DNA from: Candidatus Aenigmatarchaeota archaeon
GTDB lineage: Archaea; Aenigmatarchaeota; Aenigmatarchaeia; QMZP01
Direction of reading: 5' to 3'
Length of the DNA stretch: 64,000 nt
Assembly: GCA_016783545.1 (NCBI GenBank)
Contig: JADHWJ010000003.1
Coordinates: 36,174-100,173 of the forward strand
The notes under the pieces are model-generated. The model did no database searches and had not been told where the DNA came from. It worked only from the letters and a program-made list of their open reading frames with translations. Below, in pieces: positions 44,185 through 53,079 of the stretch. Position 1 is the stretch's first letter, and each line of letters starts with the position of its first letter. Both the position numbers and the translations under genes were made by a program.

Positions 44185-44493
44185 TCAATTAACTTCTATT
44201 TGATCCTCAGCAAAGCCTAGTTTGACAAGAAGGGTTTTTATTTTATCTTTGTGATTTCCCTGTAATTCTATGTTTCCATTGTCGTTTATTGTTCCACCGC
44301 AGGCAAGTTTTGTCTTTAGTTCCTTTAGAATTTGTTTTTTGTCCACGTCTTTTTCCATTCCATCAATAATTGTTGTGAACTTGTTATATCTTCTTTTCAC
44401 AAGATACACTCTTATTGTCTGTTCCTCTCTTACCAAAGTTTCGCACGTGCAAAATTCTTCACTGAGTCCGCACTTAGGACATACACCATTCAT
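44185..44493 (-). CDS. Translation initiation factor 1 (SUI1)
   Basis: 102 residues. The N-terminal CPKC and CTC cysteines (CPKCGLSEEFCTCE) form a small zinc-like knuckle, followed by the SUI1 fold with YNKFTTIIDGM and CGGTINDNGNIELQGNH. It binds the 30S subunit and discriminates start codons. The ATG overlaps the uL29 stop by four bases, so the two are translated together. Confidence 0.95.
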   Translation of the reverse strand: MNGVCPKCGLSEEFCTCETLVREEQTIRVYLVKRRYNKFTTIIDGMEKDVDKKQILKELKTKLACGGTINDNGNIELQGNHKDKIKTLLVKLGFAEDQIEVN

Positions 44494-44690
44494 TTGCTTT
44501 TTTCACCCTTTAATGTTTTTATTCTTGCAATTGTTTTTTTAATCTCTCTTATTCTACCAGGAGAAGTTGTAGAAGCACCTACAGAAATATTTGCTTTTTC
44601 TTTAGAGAGCTCAAGCTGCAATTCGTTTAATCTCTTGTCGAGTTCTTCTGGTTTCATTTTCCTTATATCAACAGGTCTTAGAATAGCCAT
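44490..44690 (-). CDS. rpl29: 50S ribosomal protein uL29
   Basis: 66 residues, two antiparallel helices. LRPVDIRKMKPEELDKRLNE and SPGRIREIKKTIARIKTL are typical. It surrounds the exit tunnel. Its position between uS3 and eIF1 follows the archaeal standard order. The end overlaps the eIF1 start. Confidence 0.95.
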   Translation of the reverse strand: MAILRPVDIRKMKPEELDKRLNELQLELSKEKANISVGASTTSPGRIREIKKTIARIKTLKGEKSK

Positions 44691-44732
44691 AACACAAAAG
44701 TATAATTTTATTGTTTTAAATATTTAAATGCT

Positions 44733-45482
44733 TTATTTTACTTTCTCCTTAGTTTTCAGGGGCTTGGGTTTCTTCAATATTTTCTTAGTTGGTTTCTTTA
44801 CTACATTCTTAGTTGATTTCTTCACAGATTTCTTCACAGTTTTCTTCTTCGTTTTCCCTTTCTTAGAAGCGCTTTCCTTTACTTTGGGTTTAGAAGGAAC
44901 TATTTTCTTCATTTTGAATTCAGACCTTACACCTCTCATTATTTTTACTGTAATACCTATTATGCCTGGATTTGTCTGCGCTGTTTCAAAACCAGAATCA
45001 ACAAGCTCTTTCACAGGCTGACCTGCCTGTTTTATGTAACCTTCTATAAATTTGGATCTCATTGCTTTTCCACCAGAGACTTTTCCAGAAATTATTATTT
45101 GCACGCCAATAGCACCTGCGTCCATAACCCTCTTTAATGTAAGATTTCCTATTTTTTTGTAATTGTATCCCCTTTCGAGTGAAGATGAAATCTGCTTTGC
45201 AACTATCTTTGCATCTAAATCAGGATTTTCTATAGCCTTGACATCAAGCTGCGGATTCTCAATATCAAAATTGTCTCTTATTGCATCTGTCATCTCATTT
45301 ATCACAGAACCACCCTTACCTATTATTCTGCCTGGCTTGTTTGTATAGATAACTATTTTTATACCAAGTGGTGTTCTTTGCAGTTCTATTTTAGAATAAT
45401 CCCCTAGAGGGAATTTTTTTCTAATAAAATCATTAATCTGAGCTTCTTTAAGTCCTTGTTTTACAAAAAAATCCTTGAGCAT
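44733..45482 (-). CDS. rps3: 30S ribosomal protein uS3
   Basis: 249 residues. The KH domain contains IYTNKPGRIIGKGGSVINEM, and the C-terminal domain follows with the conserved GVQIIISGKVSGGKAMRS. A lysine/serine-rich tail of about 50 residues (KKTVKKSVKKSTK) extends beyond the family core. It sits at the mRNA entry site. It starts one base after the uL22 stop. Confidence 0.96.
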   Translation of the reverse strand: MLKDFFVKQGLKEAQINDFIRKKFPLGDYSKIELQRTPLGIKIVIYTNKPGRIIGKGGSVINEMTDAIRDNFDIENPQLDVKAIENPDLDAKIVAKQISSSLERGYNYKKIGNLTLKRVMDAGAIGVQIIISGKVSGGKAMRSKFIEGYIKQAGQPVKELVDSGFETAQTNPGIIGITVKIMRGVRSEFKMKKIVPSKPKVKESASKKGKTKKKTVKKSVKKSTKNVVKKPTKKILKKPKPLKTKEKVK

Positions 45483-45483
45483 A

Positions 45484-45867
45484 TTATTTTACCTCCAATA
45501 CGAACTGTATATTCGTTACCTTTCTTCTCTGTCTTCTTACCTTAAACCTTCTTGGTCTCCAAAACCTGAAACCTTTATGAGCAGAAGCATGTATGTGTAA
45601 TTTTGATGGGTCTAATCCCTTAAACTCCGCATTGTTTTCAGCAGACTGTAAAATATTCAAAATCTCTTTTGAGACGTTTGTGTAGTATTTACCTCTCAGG
45701 CTTCGTTTCTGTAAAACCAAATCTTGAAGTAATCTCTTTCCTTTGTCCAGTTGTTTTCCTGTTATTTCATCACATATAACTGCACTGCTTTTTGTTGAAA
45801 TCCTTAATCCACTACCAAAAACTTTCACTGATTTCTTGGGATTTGGTTCGTATGTATATTTTAACAT
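45484..45867 (-). CDS. rpl22: 50S ribosomal protein uL22
   Basis: 127 residues, shorter than the common archaeal 150 or so. SAENNAEFKGLDPSKLHIH and the GFRFWRPRRFKVRRQRRKV loop, which lines the exit tunnel, identify it. Between uS19 and uS3 as usual. Confidence 0.94.
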   Translation of the reverse strand: MLKYTYEPNPKKSVKVFGSGLRISTKSSAVICDEITGKQLDKGKRLLQDLVLQKRSLRGKYYTNVSKEILNILQSAENNAEFKGLDPSKLHIHASAHKGFRFWRPRRFKVRRQRRKVTNIQFVLEVK

Positions 45868-45877
45868 ATTTTTCTCC

Positions 45878-46258
45878 TTACTTCAATGGTACAAATTTGG
45901 ATGATTTTGTTGCACCGAAACCTGGTGATGAATGCTTAACTGGTTTTCTTGTCATTGCAAATTCACCAAGCCTGTGACCAAGCATTTCTGTTTTAATCTC
46001 AACTGTCACATATTCATTTCCATTATAAACTCCTATTTTAATGCCAAGCATTTGAGGTATAATAATCATTTCTCTGTTTTTTGTTCTATGAAACTTCTTT
46101 GGGTCTGCTTCTATTTTTGCGAGCAGTTTCTTCTGTATTTCTGTAAACCCTCTTTTCAGGCTTCTTCTCTGCCTTGCTGGAATAATCTTTCTGAATTCTT
46201 CTATCTCCATATTTGCAAGCTCTTCTTCACTCTTACCTTTCATCTGAAATTTTGCCAT
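45878..46258 (-). CDS. rps19: 30S ribosomal protein uS19
   Basis: 126 residues. The ATG at 46258 is taken because it follows the preceding stop by one base and has GGTGG upstream; a GTG at 46270 is the alternative. [22 protein letters not shown] is characteristic of the C-terminal half (written here in part). It contacts the A-site finger region of 16S rRNA. Confidence 0.94.
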   Translation of the reverse strand: MAKFQMKGKSEEELANMEIEEFRKIIPARQRRSLKRGFTEIQKKLLAKIEADPKKFHRTKNREMIIIPQMLGIKIGVYNGNEYVTVEIKTEMLGHRLGEFAMTRKPVKHSSPGFGATKSSKFVPLK

Positions 46259-46259
46259 A

Positions 46260-46628
46260 TTAAACACCACCCGGCACTCCTGCCATTACAGAGCCACCGC
46301 CTCTCGCAGTTGATTTTTGACGTTCAACTATTAATTTACCATCAACATAATAACTACCGCTTTTTGGTATTTTATGCATCGCTGTTTCTTCTATCTCTGC
46401 AAATGCGTTTTCCACTGTTTTTTGAGCATAATCATCTCCCCAAGGATTTGGGTCTCTTCTAACATTACAGACTTTGCACCAAGTTTCAGGTGATCTGCTT
46501 GGATGCTGGGTCATTTTAAAACCATCTGGAACCTGATCATTGAAATGATCTAGACAGTATACATGTTCATCTGTAGCATAGATACCATCATCATCTGCTT
46601 TGCTGACAACTATTTTAATTCCTTTCAT
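46260..46628 (-). CDS. Unknown 122-residue protein inside the ribosomal operon
   Basis: Lies exactly where uL2 and uS19 genes normally touch. It contains an acidic N-terminus ([20 protein letters not shown]), a Cys/Trp-containing core ([19 protein letters not shown]) and a glycine-rich end. The two close cysteines plus another at residue 25 could bind metal. The start follows the uL2 stop by two bases and the stop is one base before uS19, so it is translated as part of the operon. I do not recognise it. Confidence 0.65.
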   Translation of the reverse strand: MKGIKIVVSKADDDGIYATDEHVYCLDHFNDQVPDGFKMTQHPSRSPETWCKVCNVRRDPNPWGDDYAQKTVENAFAEIEETAMHKIPKSGSYYVDGKLIVERQKSTARGGGSVMAGVPGGV

Positions 46629-46630
46629 AT

Positions 46631-47296
46631 CTACCTCTTCTTTCCTGTCCTTTTTGGTGCAATATGACCAACCTTTCTTCCAGGCGGAGCATTTCTTGAA
46701 GCAGGTGACCTTGACCTACCCATACCACCACCACCAAATGGATGGTCAACCGAATTCATTGCTTTTGCAGTGGTTCTTGGATATAATTTTCCTCTCCTAT
46801 GCATAGCAATCCATCTTTTACCTGCTTTTACCCATGGTTTTTCTTTTCTACCTTCTCCAGCAGGAATTCCAATACTTGCCATACATTCTGGATGCACTTT
46901 TAACATTTTCTTTGATGGGAGCATTAATATACATTCTTTTTTTGTCTTTGATATTAAAGTTGCAAAGCTACCAGCTGCTCTGCAGAGCTTTGGCCCTGAG
47001 TTTGGCCTTAACTCTATACCAAAAACCTTTGAACCTTCTGGTATTTCTGATAATGATAAAATCTTTCCTGTTATATCCTCACCAACCGCTATTCCCTCAG
47101 GTGCAATTATATAACCCTGAGTTTTGTCGTCATACTCTATCTTTGCTAGCGGAGATGCCATTAGTTTGTTTGCAAGTATATCAACTACTTTTCCGTTCTG
47201 CTTTTTATATTCAATCTTAGGCCTAAAGGAATATGTAGGCACCCTGTAAGTTGAAGTACCTCTTCCTCTTCTCTGAGAGATTATTCTTTTACCCAT
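46631..47296 (-). CDS. rpl2: 50S ribosomal protein uL2
   Basis: 221 residues, slightly short. It starts MGKRIISQRRGRGTSTYR, and the peptidyl-transferase-proximal loop with the essential histidine is in NSVDHPFGGGGMGRSRSP. It starts seven bases after uL23 stops. Its neighbour downstream is an unknown gene instead of uS19. Confidence 0.96.
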   Translation of the reverse strand: MGKRIISQRRGRGTSTYRVPTYSFRPKIEYKKQNGKVVDILANKLMASPLAKIEYDDKTQGYIIAPEGIAVGEDITGKILSLSEIPEGSKVFGIELRPNSGPKLCRAAGSFATLISKTKKECILMLPSKKMLKVHPECMASIGIPAGEGRKEKPWVKAGKRWIAMHRRGKLYPRTTAKAMNSVDHPFGGGGMGRSRSPASRNAPPGRKVGHIAPKRTGKKR

Positions 47297-47303
47297 AATT
47301 CAC

Positions 47304-47723
47304 CTAAAGCATTCCCATTCTTGAAGCAATATCTGCAGCTTCATGGTCTGGGTGTAGTTTCACATATGCTTTTTTGTCACCTTTCATTGTTTTTAGTAAA
47401 TTAACTTTCAGAACTTTTACATTAAATCCCTTTTCAACAGCTTCTTTGATAATTGGTTTTTTGGAATTTTTATCAACTATGAAAACAAGAGTATTGCCCA
47501 TCTCTACCATATTCATTGACTTTTCAGTCATACTTGGATGGCTAAGAACATTCCATGGATTATAATCAGGTTCTTTTCCTTTTGAGTTTTTTTCTTTTTT
47601 CTGCTCTTTGGATTTGTCTTCTTTTTTCTGTTTCTCTATTCCTTTATCTATCATTTTGTCAAGTTCTTTATCAGACATCTTATCTTTTGTCTGCTTGGGT
47701 TTCTGTTCTTTTTTTGCTGGCAT
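47304..47723 (-). CDS. rpl23: 50S ribosomal protein uL23 with charged N-terminal extension
   Basis: 139 residues from the ATG at 47723. The first 55 residues are Lys/Glu-rich (KEDKSKEQKKEKNSKGKEP) and absent from ordinary uL23. The core starts VLSHPSMTEKSMNMVE and ends KAYVKLHPDHEAADIASRMG, the exit-tunnel docking site for SRP. It opens this operon here; the usual uL3 and uL4 genes are located elsewhere in the window. Confidence 0.92.
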   Translation of the reverse strand: MPAKKEQKPKQTKDKMSDKELDKMIDKGIEKQKKEDKSKEQKKEKNSKGKEPDYNPWNVLSHPSMTEKSMNMVEMGNTLVFIVDKNSKKPIIKEAVEKGFNVKVLKVNLLKTMKGDKKAYVKLHPDHEAADIASRMGML

Positions 47724-47838
47724 AGATATCACATGTCCAAGAAAATATAGCAGAAGGAGAAATTTCAGACTTTATCAGGTCTGTGACTTTCTACCCTTCT
47801 AACGGTTTTTCTCGGGCAATTAAATAATTAATACTCTG

Positions 47839-47854
47839 TAGGTTTATAAACCTA
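47839..47854. promoter_or_regulatory. Palindrome at the boundary of two minus-strand genes
   Basis: TAGGTTTATAAACCTA, 16 bases and fully self-complementary, overlaps the stop of the 470-residue gene and lies about 110 bases upstream of rpl23. It could serve as an operator, a TATA element or a terminator stem. Confidence 0.35.
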
Positions 47855-49264
47855 TCGGCCGTATCTGGCTATTCTTTTAAGAATCTGTTTATTAGGGGCA
47901 TCTATTCGGTCTATTCTTCTTTCAAATCCTTCTGCATCACCAGGATAGTAACGTTCTAGTGCCTCATGATAATCATGTATCATGGAATTTGGTATTGGAA
48001 TTGTTGTTGGTATGAAAACCCTGTACTCTGTATTTCTTCTTGTACTATCATCAAATTCAACTTGGTCAAGGAACAACTCTTCAAATGGATGTAAATAGGA
48101 TACATCATCCATATCTCTGAAAGGGTCAACAGGACCAGATTCTCGATACTTTCTATGTATACAGACAGGTGGATATCCACCCTGTCCTCTTTTATCAGCC
48201 CTCATTATCAATCTCAGGCTTTCGCCTTTCTTTTTGTATTCCATTCCAACGACCTCGAATGGAGAGTCTTTTTTCTCAATAACAAAACCTTTTTTCCTGA
48301 ACCATCTTGTACTTTCAAACTGTCTATCAAGATTCCTAAACCATCCTTTCAGGTCAACAGGAACTGCTGGATTAGAATGTTCAAAAATATATTTATTTGC
48401 AACAACTTCAAAAGCTGCTTTTCCTTCACGAATTGCATTGACTAATCTCATATCATATAACCATGGATTTTTCAGAAGTTCTTTTCCGATTTCAAAGTAT
48501 GTTCTTTTTCCTTTGAAGTAACTATAAAGAACATCCATCATCAAATGTGCTGTGTCAGGCAGCTCTTCGCCATATTGATCCCAATATAATTGAGCAACAT
48601 CTTCCTGAGGATCAATTGGGTGGAATGGGAGGAAAACATCAGTCTTCATTCGCTGTTTTGTTGCCTGAAGATTTCTCACAGCAGCGGGATTATGCCTGGC
48701 AAAAAGAGCTAGAGTGGCAATATCTGCGCAATAGATTTGCAATCTTTCATTGACCTCTTTCATTTCAGTATAATCAGCATCGCCACAGCTACAATCCAAA
48801 TTACCAAGTAATGGGCCGCTCTTTTCATAGGGCCCTGTTATTGCTACATGTCTATATGAACCCAGACCTCTACTATCGCTTTTTTTATGAACATCAGAAC
48901 TTAGAACTTTTCCGCCAGCATGTGGACCTGAAGACTGACCTGCATTCATGGCTTCTCCATTACCAACATTCCAGAGATTTAGTGCACCTTTTCTTGTTCT
49001 TATTGCATCTAAAAGTTCATCCCTAACCTGAGGTGCTTCAGCTTCAGAAAAATCTGTCTCAAAAAGCCCGTTTTCAGGATGTTCTCTTCTATCTTCAAAC
49101 CATCCACTAAACATACCATCTAATCTGTTTGGTCTTGTAAGAAGTGCTCTTGCTACAAATAATCTTTCTGCTGGAATAAGGGGTTTGTTTTTTCTTTGTT
49201 TGTTTGTCAGTGCAACTCCGTATGTTCTTCCTGTGAATTCAGGGTATCTTAAAGCATATGTCAT
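47852..49264 (-). CDS. 470-residue protein of unknown function
   Basis: Soluble protein with no membrane helix. Seen features: SSGPHAGGKVLSSDVHKKSD (residues 112-131), which resembles an Ala/Gly-His phosphate loop but is not a recognised motif; LDCSCGDADY near 155; and a Trp/Arg-rich middle (KGWFRNLDRQFESTRWFRKK). The C-terminal region has PIPNSMIHDYHEALERYYPG. It is divergent from a TrmB regulator across a striking GC palindrome and may be its target. No family recognised. Confidence 0.5.
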   Translation of the reverse strand: MTYALRYPEFTGRTYGVALTNKQRKNKPLIPAERLFVARALLTRPNRLDGMFSGWFEDRREHPENGLFETDFSEAEAPQVRDELLDAIRTRKGALNLWNVGNGEAMNAGQSSGPHAGGKVLSSDVHKKSDSRGLGSYRHVAITGPYEKSGPLLGNLDCSCGDADYTEMKEVNERLQIYCADIATLALFARHNPAAVRNLQATKQRMKTDVFLPFHPIDPQEDVAQLYWDQYGEELPDTAHLMMDVLYSYFKGKRTYFEIGKELLKNPWLYDMRLVNAIREGKAAFEVVANKYIFEHSNPAVPVDLKGWFRNLDRQFESTRWFRKKGFVIEKKDSPFEVVGMEYKKKGESLRLIMRADKRGQGGYPPVCIHRKYRESGPVDPFRDMDDVSYLHPFEELFLDQVEFDDSTRRNTEYRVFIPTTIPIPNSMIHDYHEALERYYPGDAEGFERRIDRIDAPNKQILKRIARYGR

Positions 49265-49342
49265 AATATCACATATTTCTTGTATTTAATAGCTTTTACA
49301 GCTACTGATTTCTTGATTTTTTGCATATATTAACAAACCATC

Positions 49343-49354
49343 CCCCCTAGGGGG
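49343..49354. promoter_or_regulatory. GC-rich palindrome between divergent promoters
   Basis: CCCCCTAGGGGG stands out in a very AT-rich intergenic region. It lies just upstream of a TATAATTA box serving the TrmB gene and a few bases from an AATATATGC element facing the 470-residue gene. The position is right for a TrmB operator. Confidence 0.55.
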
Positions 49355-49392
49355 TATAATTAATTAATCTTATAAGTAAAAAAATATAAATT

Positions 49393-50157
49393 ATGAGTAT
49401 GGAAGCAGATGTTCTAAGAAGAATAGGATTGACTGGTGGAGAGGTAAAAGTATATCTAGCTCTTTTAAGCATAGGTCAAAGTTCTGTCGGACCTATTATT
49501 AAAAAATCTGGTATTTCCAGTTCTAAGATATATGTTGTTCTTGATAGGCTTGCAAAGAAAGGCCTTGTGACGCATATAACAGAATCGAATAAAAAACAAT
49601 TCAAGGTCAGCTCACCAAGAAAAGTCTTTGACTTACTGGAAAGGAAAAAATCCGAAATAAAAAGACAGGAGAGGGAATTCAGCAAGATTTTACCAGTGCT
49701 TTTAGAAAGAGAAGGTAAAAGAACAAAACCACATGAAGCGCAAATATTTGAGGGATATGGTGGGGTTAAGACATACTTTAATAATCTTTTAAATGATATG
49801 GAAAATCGTGGAGAAAGACTGGTTTTTGGAGCAAGGTCTGATTATTCTGTTTCAAAACCTGCAAAAAGATTTTTTGAAAACTATCATAGGAAGTGGGTAA
49901 AGGCAGGCCTTAGAACAAGAATCATATTTAATAGTGATTTTAAAGACACTGGATCAACCAAATTCTTTGAAAAAGCAAATCTAACACAGGTAAAATACCT
50001 ACCGCAACACACACTATCTTCTATTGGTATTCAAGAGGATAGTATAGACATTCTCATCTGGACAGAAGAAACAGTAATAGTTTTTGTTATAAAAAGTAAA
50101 GATGTTGCAGACAGTTTTAAAGCATATTTTGAAATTCTATGGAAAGCCGCTAAATAA
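49393..50157 (+). CDS. TrmB family transcriptional regulator
   Basis: 254 residues. An N-terminal winged helix (LTGGEVKVYLALLSIGQSSV, then SGISSSKIYVVLDRLAKKGL) is followed by a coiled linker and the TrmB middle domain (FEGYGGVKTYFNNLLND). TrmB proteins sense sugars in other archaea, but the sugar-binding C-terminal domain is not evident here. It is divergent from the 470-residue gene and 35 bases upstream of the FHA gene. Function as a local regulator is likely. Confidence 0.88.
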   Translation: MSMEADVLRRIGLTGGEVKVYLALLSIGQSSVGPIIKKSGISSSKIYVVLDRLAKKGLVTHITESNKKQFKVSSPRKVFDLLERKKSEIKRQEREFSKILPVLLEREGKRTKPHEAQIFEGYGGVKTYFNNLLNDMENRGERLVFGARSDYSVSKPAKRFFENYHRKWVKAGLRTRIIFNSDFKDTGSTKFFEKANLTQVKYLPQHTLSSIGIQEDSIDILIWTEETVIVFVIKSKDVADSFKAYFEILWKAAK

Positions 50158-50192
50158 CGTTTTTAAGCAAAAAATTCAATTATAACTCATTA

Positions 50193-50957
50193 ATGGTTAA
50201 AAGTGGTAATATGAATGTTCCAACAAAGAATTTTTGGACAATGACGAGTATGAAAAGAGGCGGCATGGCTAATATAGCCGAAAGTATAGGCGGTAATGCT
50301 GGTTCTATAGATGGTTTTGCCTTTGAAGCACATAATTTTTATTATAGTCCAGAAGACGGTGAAATTCAGGTTTTCTATGAAGGCAAAACACCAAGAGATG
50401 TTTTATCATTGGGGCATGGGACAGTTACATGTGCACATGACATCAAATCCCAATTATTCAAACTTGTGCATGTTGACATGAGCCATGGAAATCAGCTGGC
50501 CTTGGATAATATGAGAGAGACTATAAGGCTGTACAACGAACAATTTGAAGACCATTTGGTTCAATGGTACAGAAGCACAGAGCCCAAACTATGCACAGGA
50601 GGTGTTCGATTTTCTTTTGAATCTGGCACACTCAGAACAACAAAAAAAGGGGAAGAAGCTGCTATAGTTCCTCACAATGGTGCAATAACGATTGGAAGGA
50701 GTAGCGAAAATGACATCGAAATACCAGAAGAGCCAAAGCCTGGAGAAGAGGGTCACAACGCAATTCTTCGTGAAAGGTATGAATCTGTCTCAAGAAGACA
50801 CGCTGAACTAAGAATCAAAGGTGATGATTATTTCGTAAAAGACCTTGGCAGCACGAATGGAACAAATGTTTTTGGGCTTCCAATAGGGGATTGTGAATAC
50901 CCATTGGAGAGGCTAAGTTTTGTTAGCCTTGGTGGATATAATTTATTCTTTGAATAA
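50193..50957 (+). CDS. FHA-domain protein
   Basis: 254 residues. The C-terminal FHA domain (residues about 155-254) shows IGRSSENDIEIP, the SRRHAELR core and DLGSTNGTNVFG, which bind phosphothreonine. The N-terminal 150 residues contain RGGMANIAESIGG and LSLGHGTVTCAHDIKSQLF, a globular domain I do not recognise, with hints of a PP2C-like Gly/Asp pattern. FHA partners (Ser/Thr kinases) are not in the window. It converges with rpl4. Confidence 0.8.
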   Translation: MVKSGNMNVPTKNFWTMTSMKRGGMANIAESIGGNAGSIDGFAFEAHNFYYSPEDGEIQVFYEGKTPRDVLSLGHGTVTCAHDIKSQLFKLVHVDMSHGNQLALDNMRETIRLYNEQFEDHLVQWYRSTEPKLCTGGVRFSFESGTLRTTKKGEEAAIVPHNGAITIGRSSENDIEIPEEPKPGEEGHNAILRERYESVSRRHAELRIKGDDYFVKDLGSTNGTNVFGLPIGDCEYPLERLSFVSLGGYNLFFE

Positions 50958-51743
50958 TTATTTTATTTCCTTTGTAGCATCTTCTGACCAAATGCAAATT
51001 CTTCCTGGGTCTCCGCCAGGAGCAAGATCTTGAACCCTTAATTTTTTCAGAGAAACAACATCAATACCAGCAATATTTCTTCCTGCTTTTAATATTCCTT
51101 TATCATCCTTTACTATTATGATTGGCCCTTTTTTTCTTGTATATTTTCTTCCCCTACGTGTTCCTTTTCCAGGCCTTACTTTTTTCTCTCTGCACCTGCT
51201 TAGCTCGTTCTTTAAACCGATTTTTTCCAGAAGATTTTTTATATCCTTTGTTTTTTTCAATGACTCTATCTTACTTTCAATAACCAGAGGCAATTCGTTT
51301 ACTTCCTTTATTTTATGCCCTCTTTTCTTTACAATCTCTTTATTTGAACATGCTGAAATAGCAGAATAAAGGGCAGCTGTTTTTTCTTTTTTATTAACTT
51401 TCTGCTCCCAATTCTTTTCTGATTTTGGAGGATGTGCTTTTCTTCCCTTTGTTGCCTGAGGAACTATCCTTGCCGCAAAACCGAGAAAACTCGCATCATG
51501 TATTCTCTTCATTCTTGCCATCTCTCTGTTCATCATTGAATGCCTGATTCCTCTTCGTCCATGATAATGAGCAGATGTTCTCATTCCTGCAGTTTTGTTT
51601 GCACCATATGCTTGCCTATCATCATTCCTTTCTGAAAGAACTGCTTTTTTTATAATATCCTCTCTAACAGGCTTTGAGAAAGCACTGGCTAAATTTATCT
51701 CGCCTTTTTTTGCTCCAGTTACACTATAAACCACGGTTTTCAT
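50958..51743 (-). CDS. rpl4: 50S ribosomal protein uL4
   Basis: 261 residues, archaeal length. The tunnel loop includes GANKTAGMRTSAHYHGRRG, and the C-terminal GRKYTRKKGPIIIV and LAPGGDPGRICIWSEDA blocks are typical. It stands alone in the minus direction next to a plus-strand rps13 operon, separated from uL3 and uL23, which is unusual. Its start region faces the rps13 promoter with a 22-bp palindrome between them. Confidence 0.95.
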   Translation of the reverse strand: MKTVVYSVTGAKKGEINLASAFSKPVREDIIKKAVLSERNDDRQAYGANKTAGMRTSAHYHGRRGIRHSMMNREMARMKRIHDASFLGFAARIVPQATKGRKAHPPKSEKNWEQKVNKKEKTAALYSAISACSNKEIVKKRGHKIKEVNELPLVIESKIESLKKTKDIKNLLEKIGLKNELSRCREKKVRPGKGTRRGRKYTRKKGPIIIVKDDKGILKAGRNIAGIDVVSLKKLRVQDLAPGGDPGRICIWSEDATKEIK

Positions 51744-51785
51744 AATATCACTTTAAATACTCAATATTTATATAATTAACTAATA

Positions 51786-51807
51786 TTTAAGTTATATATA
51801 ACTTAAA
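51786..51807. promoter_or_regulatory. Palindromic divergent promoter of rpl4 and rps13
   Basis: A perfect 22-base palindrome centred on TTATATATAA (flanks TTTAAG and CTTAAA). Because it contains a TATA element in both directions it could drive rpl4 leftward and rps13 rightward. It is 43 bases upstream of the rpl4 start and about 140 bases upstream of rps13. Confidence 0.5.
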
Positions 51808-51883
51808 GATAGGTAATAGGTCAGTTGATCCTTAGATTGACAGAATATATCGAGTGAATAAATCTGTCTTTTACATGGGTATG

Positions 51884-51926
51884 ACCGAGGAATCATTGCA
51901 AGTATATGCAATATTATTTCTTCGGT
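51884..51926 (+). ncRNA. Structured leader of rps13
   Basis: In the 137-base leader of rps13 a hairpin can form: ACCGA pairs with TCGGT, and further in ATTGCA with TGCAAT around AGTATA. Upstream, GACAGA at about 51840 pairs with TCTGTC at about 51863. It may be an autoregulatory site for a ribosomal protein or a small RNA. No family is recognised. Confidence 0.35.
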
Positions 51927-51944
51927 TTATATATTAAGATAATT

Positions 51945-52490
51945 ATGTCAAAAAAAGAATCTCAAGAAAAATCTGGTAAAGAAAAGGAAACTCAGCAAAA
52001 GCCAAAGGAAAAAAAAGCATTTGTGGAAAAGAAAGTATTTGTAGAAAATATTGTAAGGCTTGTTGAGACAAACCTAGATGGAAAAAAGACAGTAAAAGTA
52101 GGTTTAAGGGACGTACGGGGAGTTTCTTTCATGTTTGGGAATACCATTTCTAATCTCTGTGGATTTGGTGATAAAAAAATAGCTGAGCTTAGTAATGAAG
52201 AGAAGAAAAAGCTTGAGGATATGATTCTTAATCCTGGTAAATATAATATACCTTCCTGGATGCTCAATAGAAGGAAATCTGAAACTGGTGAAGACAAGCA
52301 TATCACTGTTTCTACTTTACAATTAACAACAAACATGGATATTAACGAACTAAAGAAACTAAGGTGCTATAAAGGTGTAAGACATTCTCAGGATCTTCCT
52401 GTAAGAGGACAGAGAACAAGAGGAAGCTTTAGAAAGGGTAAAACAGTTGGTGTCAGAAAAAAGGCTGTTCCGTCAGGAGGAAAGAATTAG
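51945..52490 (+). CDS. rps13: 30S ribosomal protein uS13
   Basis: 181 residues. The first 30 residues are Lys/Glu-rich (KESQEKSGKEKETQQK) and not part of the family core. The core starts FVENIVRLVETNLDGKKTV and ends HSQDLPVRGQRTRGSFRKG. The ATG at 51945 has AAGATAA upstream; the longer open frame into the leader hairpin is rejected. uS4 follows with one base between. Confidence 0.95.
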   Translation: MSKKESQEKSGKEKETQQKPKEKKAFVEKKVFVENIVRLVETNLDGKKTVKVGLRDVRGVSFMFGNTISNLCGFGDKKIAELSNEEKKKLEDMILNPGKYNIPSWMLNRRKSETGEDKHITVSTLQLTTNMDINELKKLRCYKGVRHSQDLPVRGQRTRGSFRKGKTVGVRKKAVPSGGKN

Positions 52491-52491
52491 T

Positions 52492-53079
52492 ATGCGAAAA
52501 CTAAGAAAAAAATACAAGAATTCAAGGTCCCCTTGGAGTGCTGAAGAGTTAGAGAAAAACAAAGAGATTTTGAGGATATATGGTCTAAAGAAAAAGAAAG
52601 AGATTCTAATTGCAATGGAAGTTCTAAGGAACTTCAGAAGAAGGGCCCGAAACCTGATTACAACCAAAGATGAGGAAAAGAAAAAGATGCTTATAGATAA
52701 AGTTGTTGGTCTTGGACTATTAAAAAAAGGTGGAGATTTGGATGATATTCTTGCACTTAGTATAAATAATATTTTGGATAGGAGACTTCAGACAGTTGTT
52801 TTTAGGAAAGGCTTTGCAAAAACTGTCAAACATGCAAGACAATTAATAGTTCATGGATATATTGTAATTAACGATGAGAGATTATCTTTCCCAGCATATC
52901 TTATTCCTGTTTCAGAAGAAGCTAAAATAGAAGTTATTGAGATTGTTAAGAAAAAGAAACCAGCTGAGAAGCCTAAGAAAAAGGCAAAACCAACTGAAAA
53001 ATCTAAAGAAGAGAAACCAGCTGAGAAGCCTAAGGAAGAGAAGGTAGAAGAGAAACCAGCTAAGGAGGAATCCAAATGA
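52492..53079 (+). CDS. rps4: 30S ribosomal protein uS4 with Lys/Glu-rich C-terminal tail
   Basis: 195 residues from the ATG at 52492 ([10 protein letters not shown]). The S4 RNA-binding domain lies at [14 protein letters not shown] and [19 protein letters not shown]. The last 45 residues are repeats such as [20 protein letters not shown], absent from normal uS4. The end overlaps the uS11 ATG by four bases. Confidence 0.95.
   Translation: MRKLRKKYKNSRSPWSAEELEKNKEILRIYGLKKKKEILIAMEVLRNFRRRARNLITTKDEEKKKMLIDKVVGLGLLKKGGDLDDILALSINNILDRRLQTVVFRKGFAKTVKHARQLIVHGYIVINDERLSFPAYLIPVSEEAKIEVIEIVKKKKPAEKPKKKAKPTEKSKEEKPAEKPKEEKVEEKPAKEESK

Noticed and set aside
46260-46270. GTG start for uS19 inside the preceding gene
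   Set aside because: The ATG at 46258 follows the upstream stop by one base with a GGTGG site and gives the expected N-terminus.
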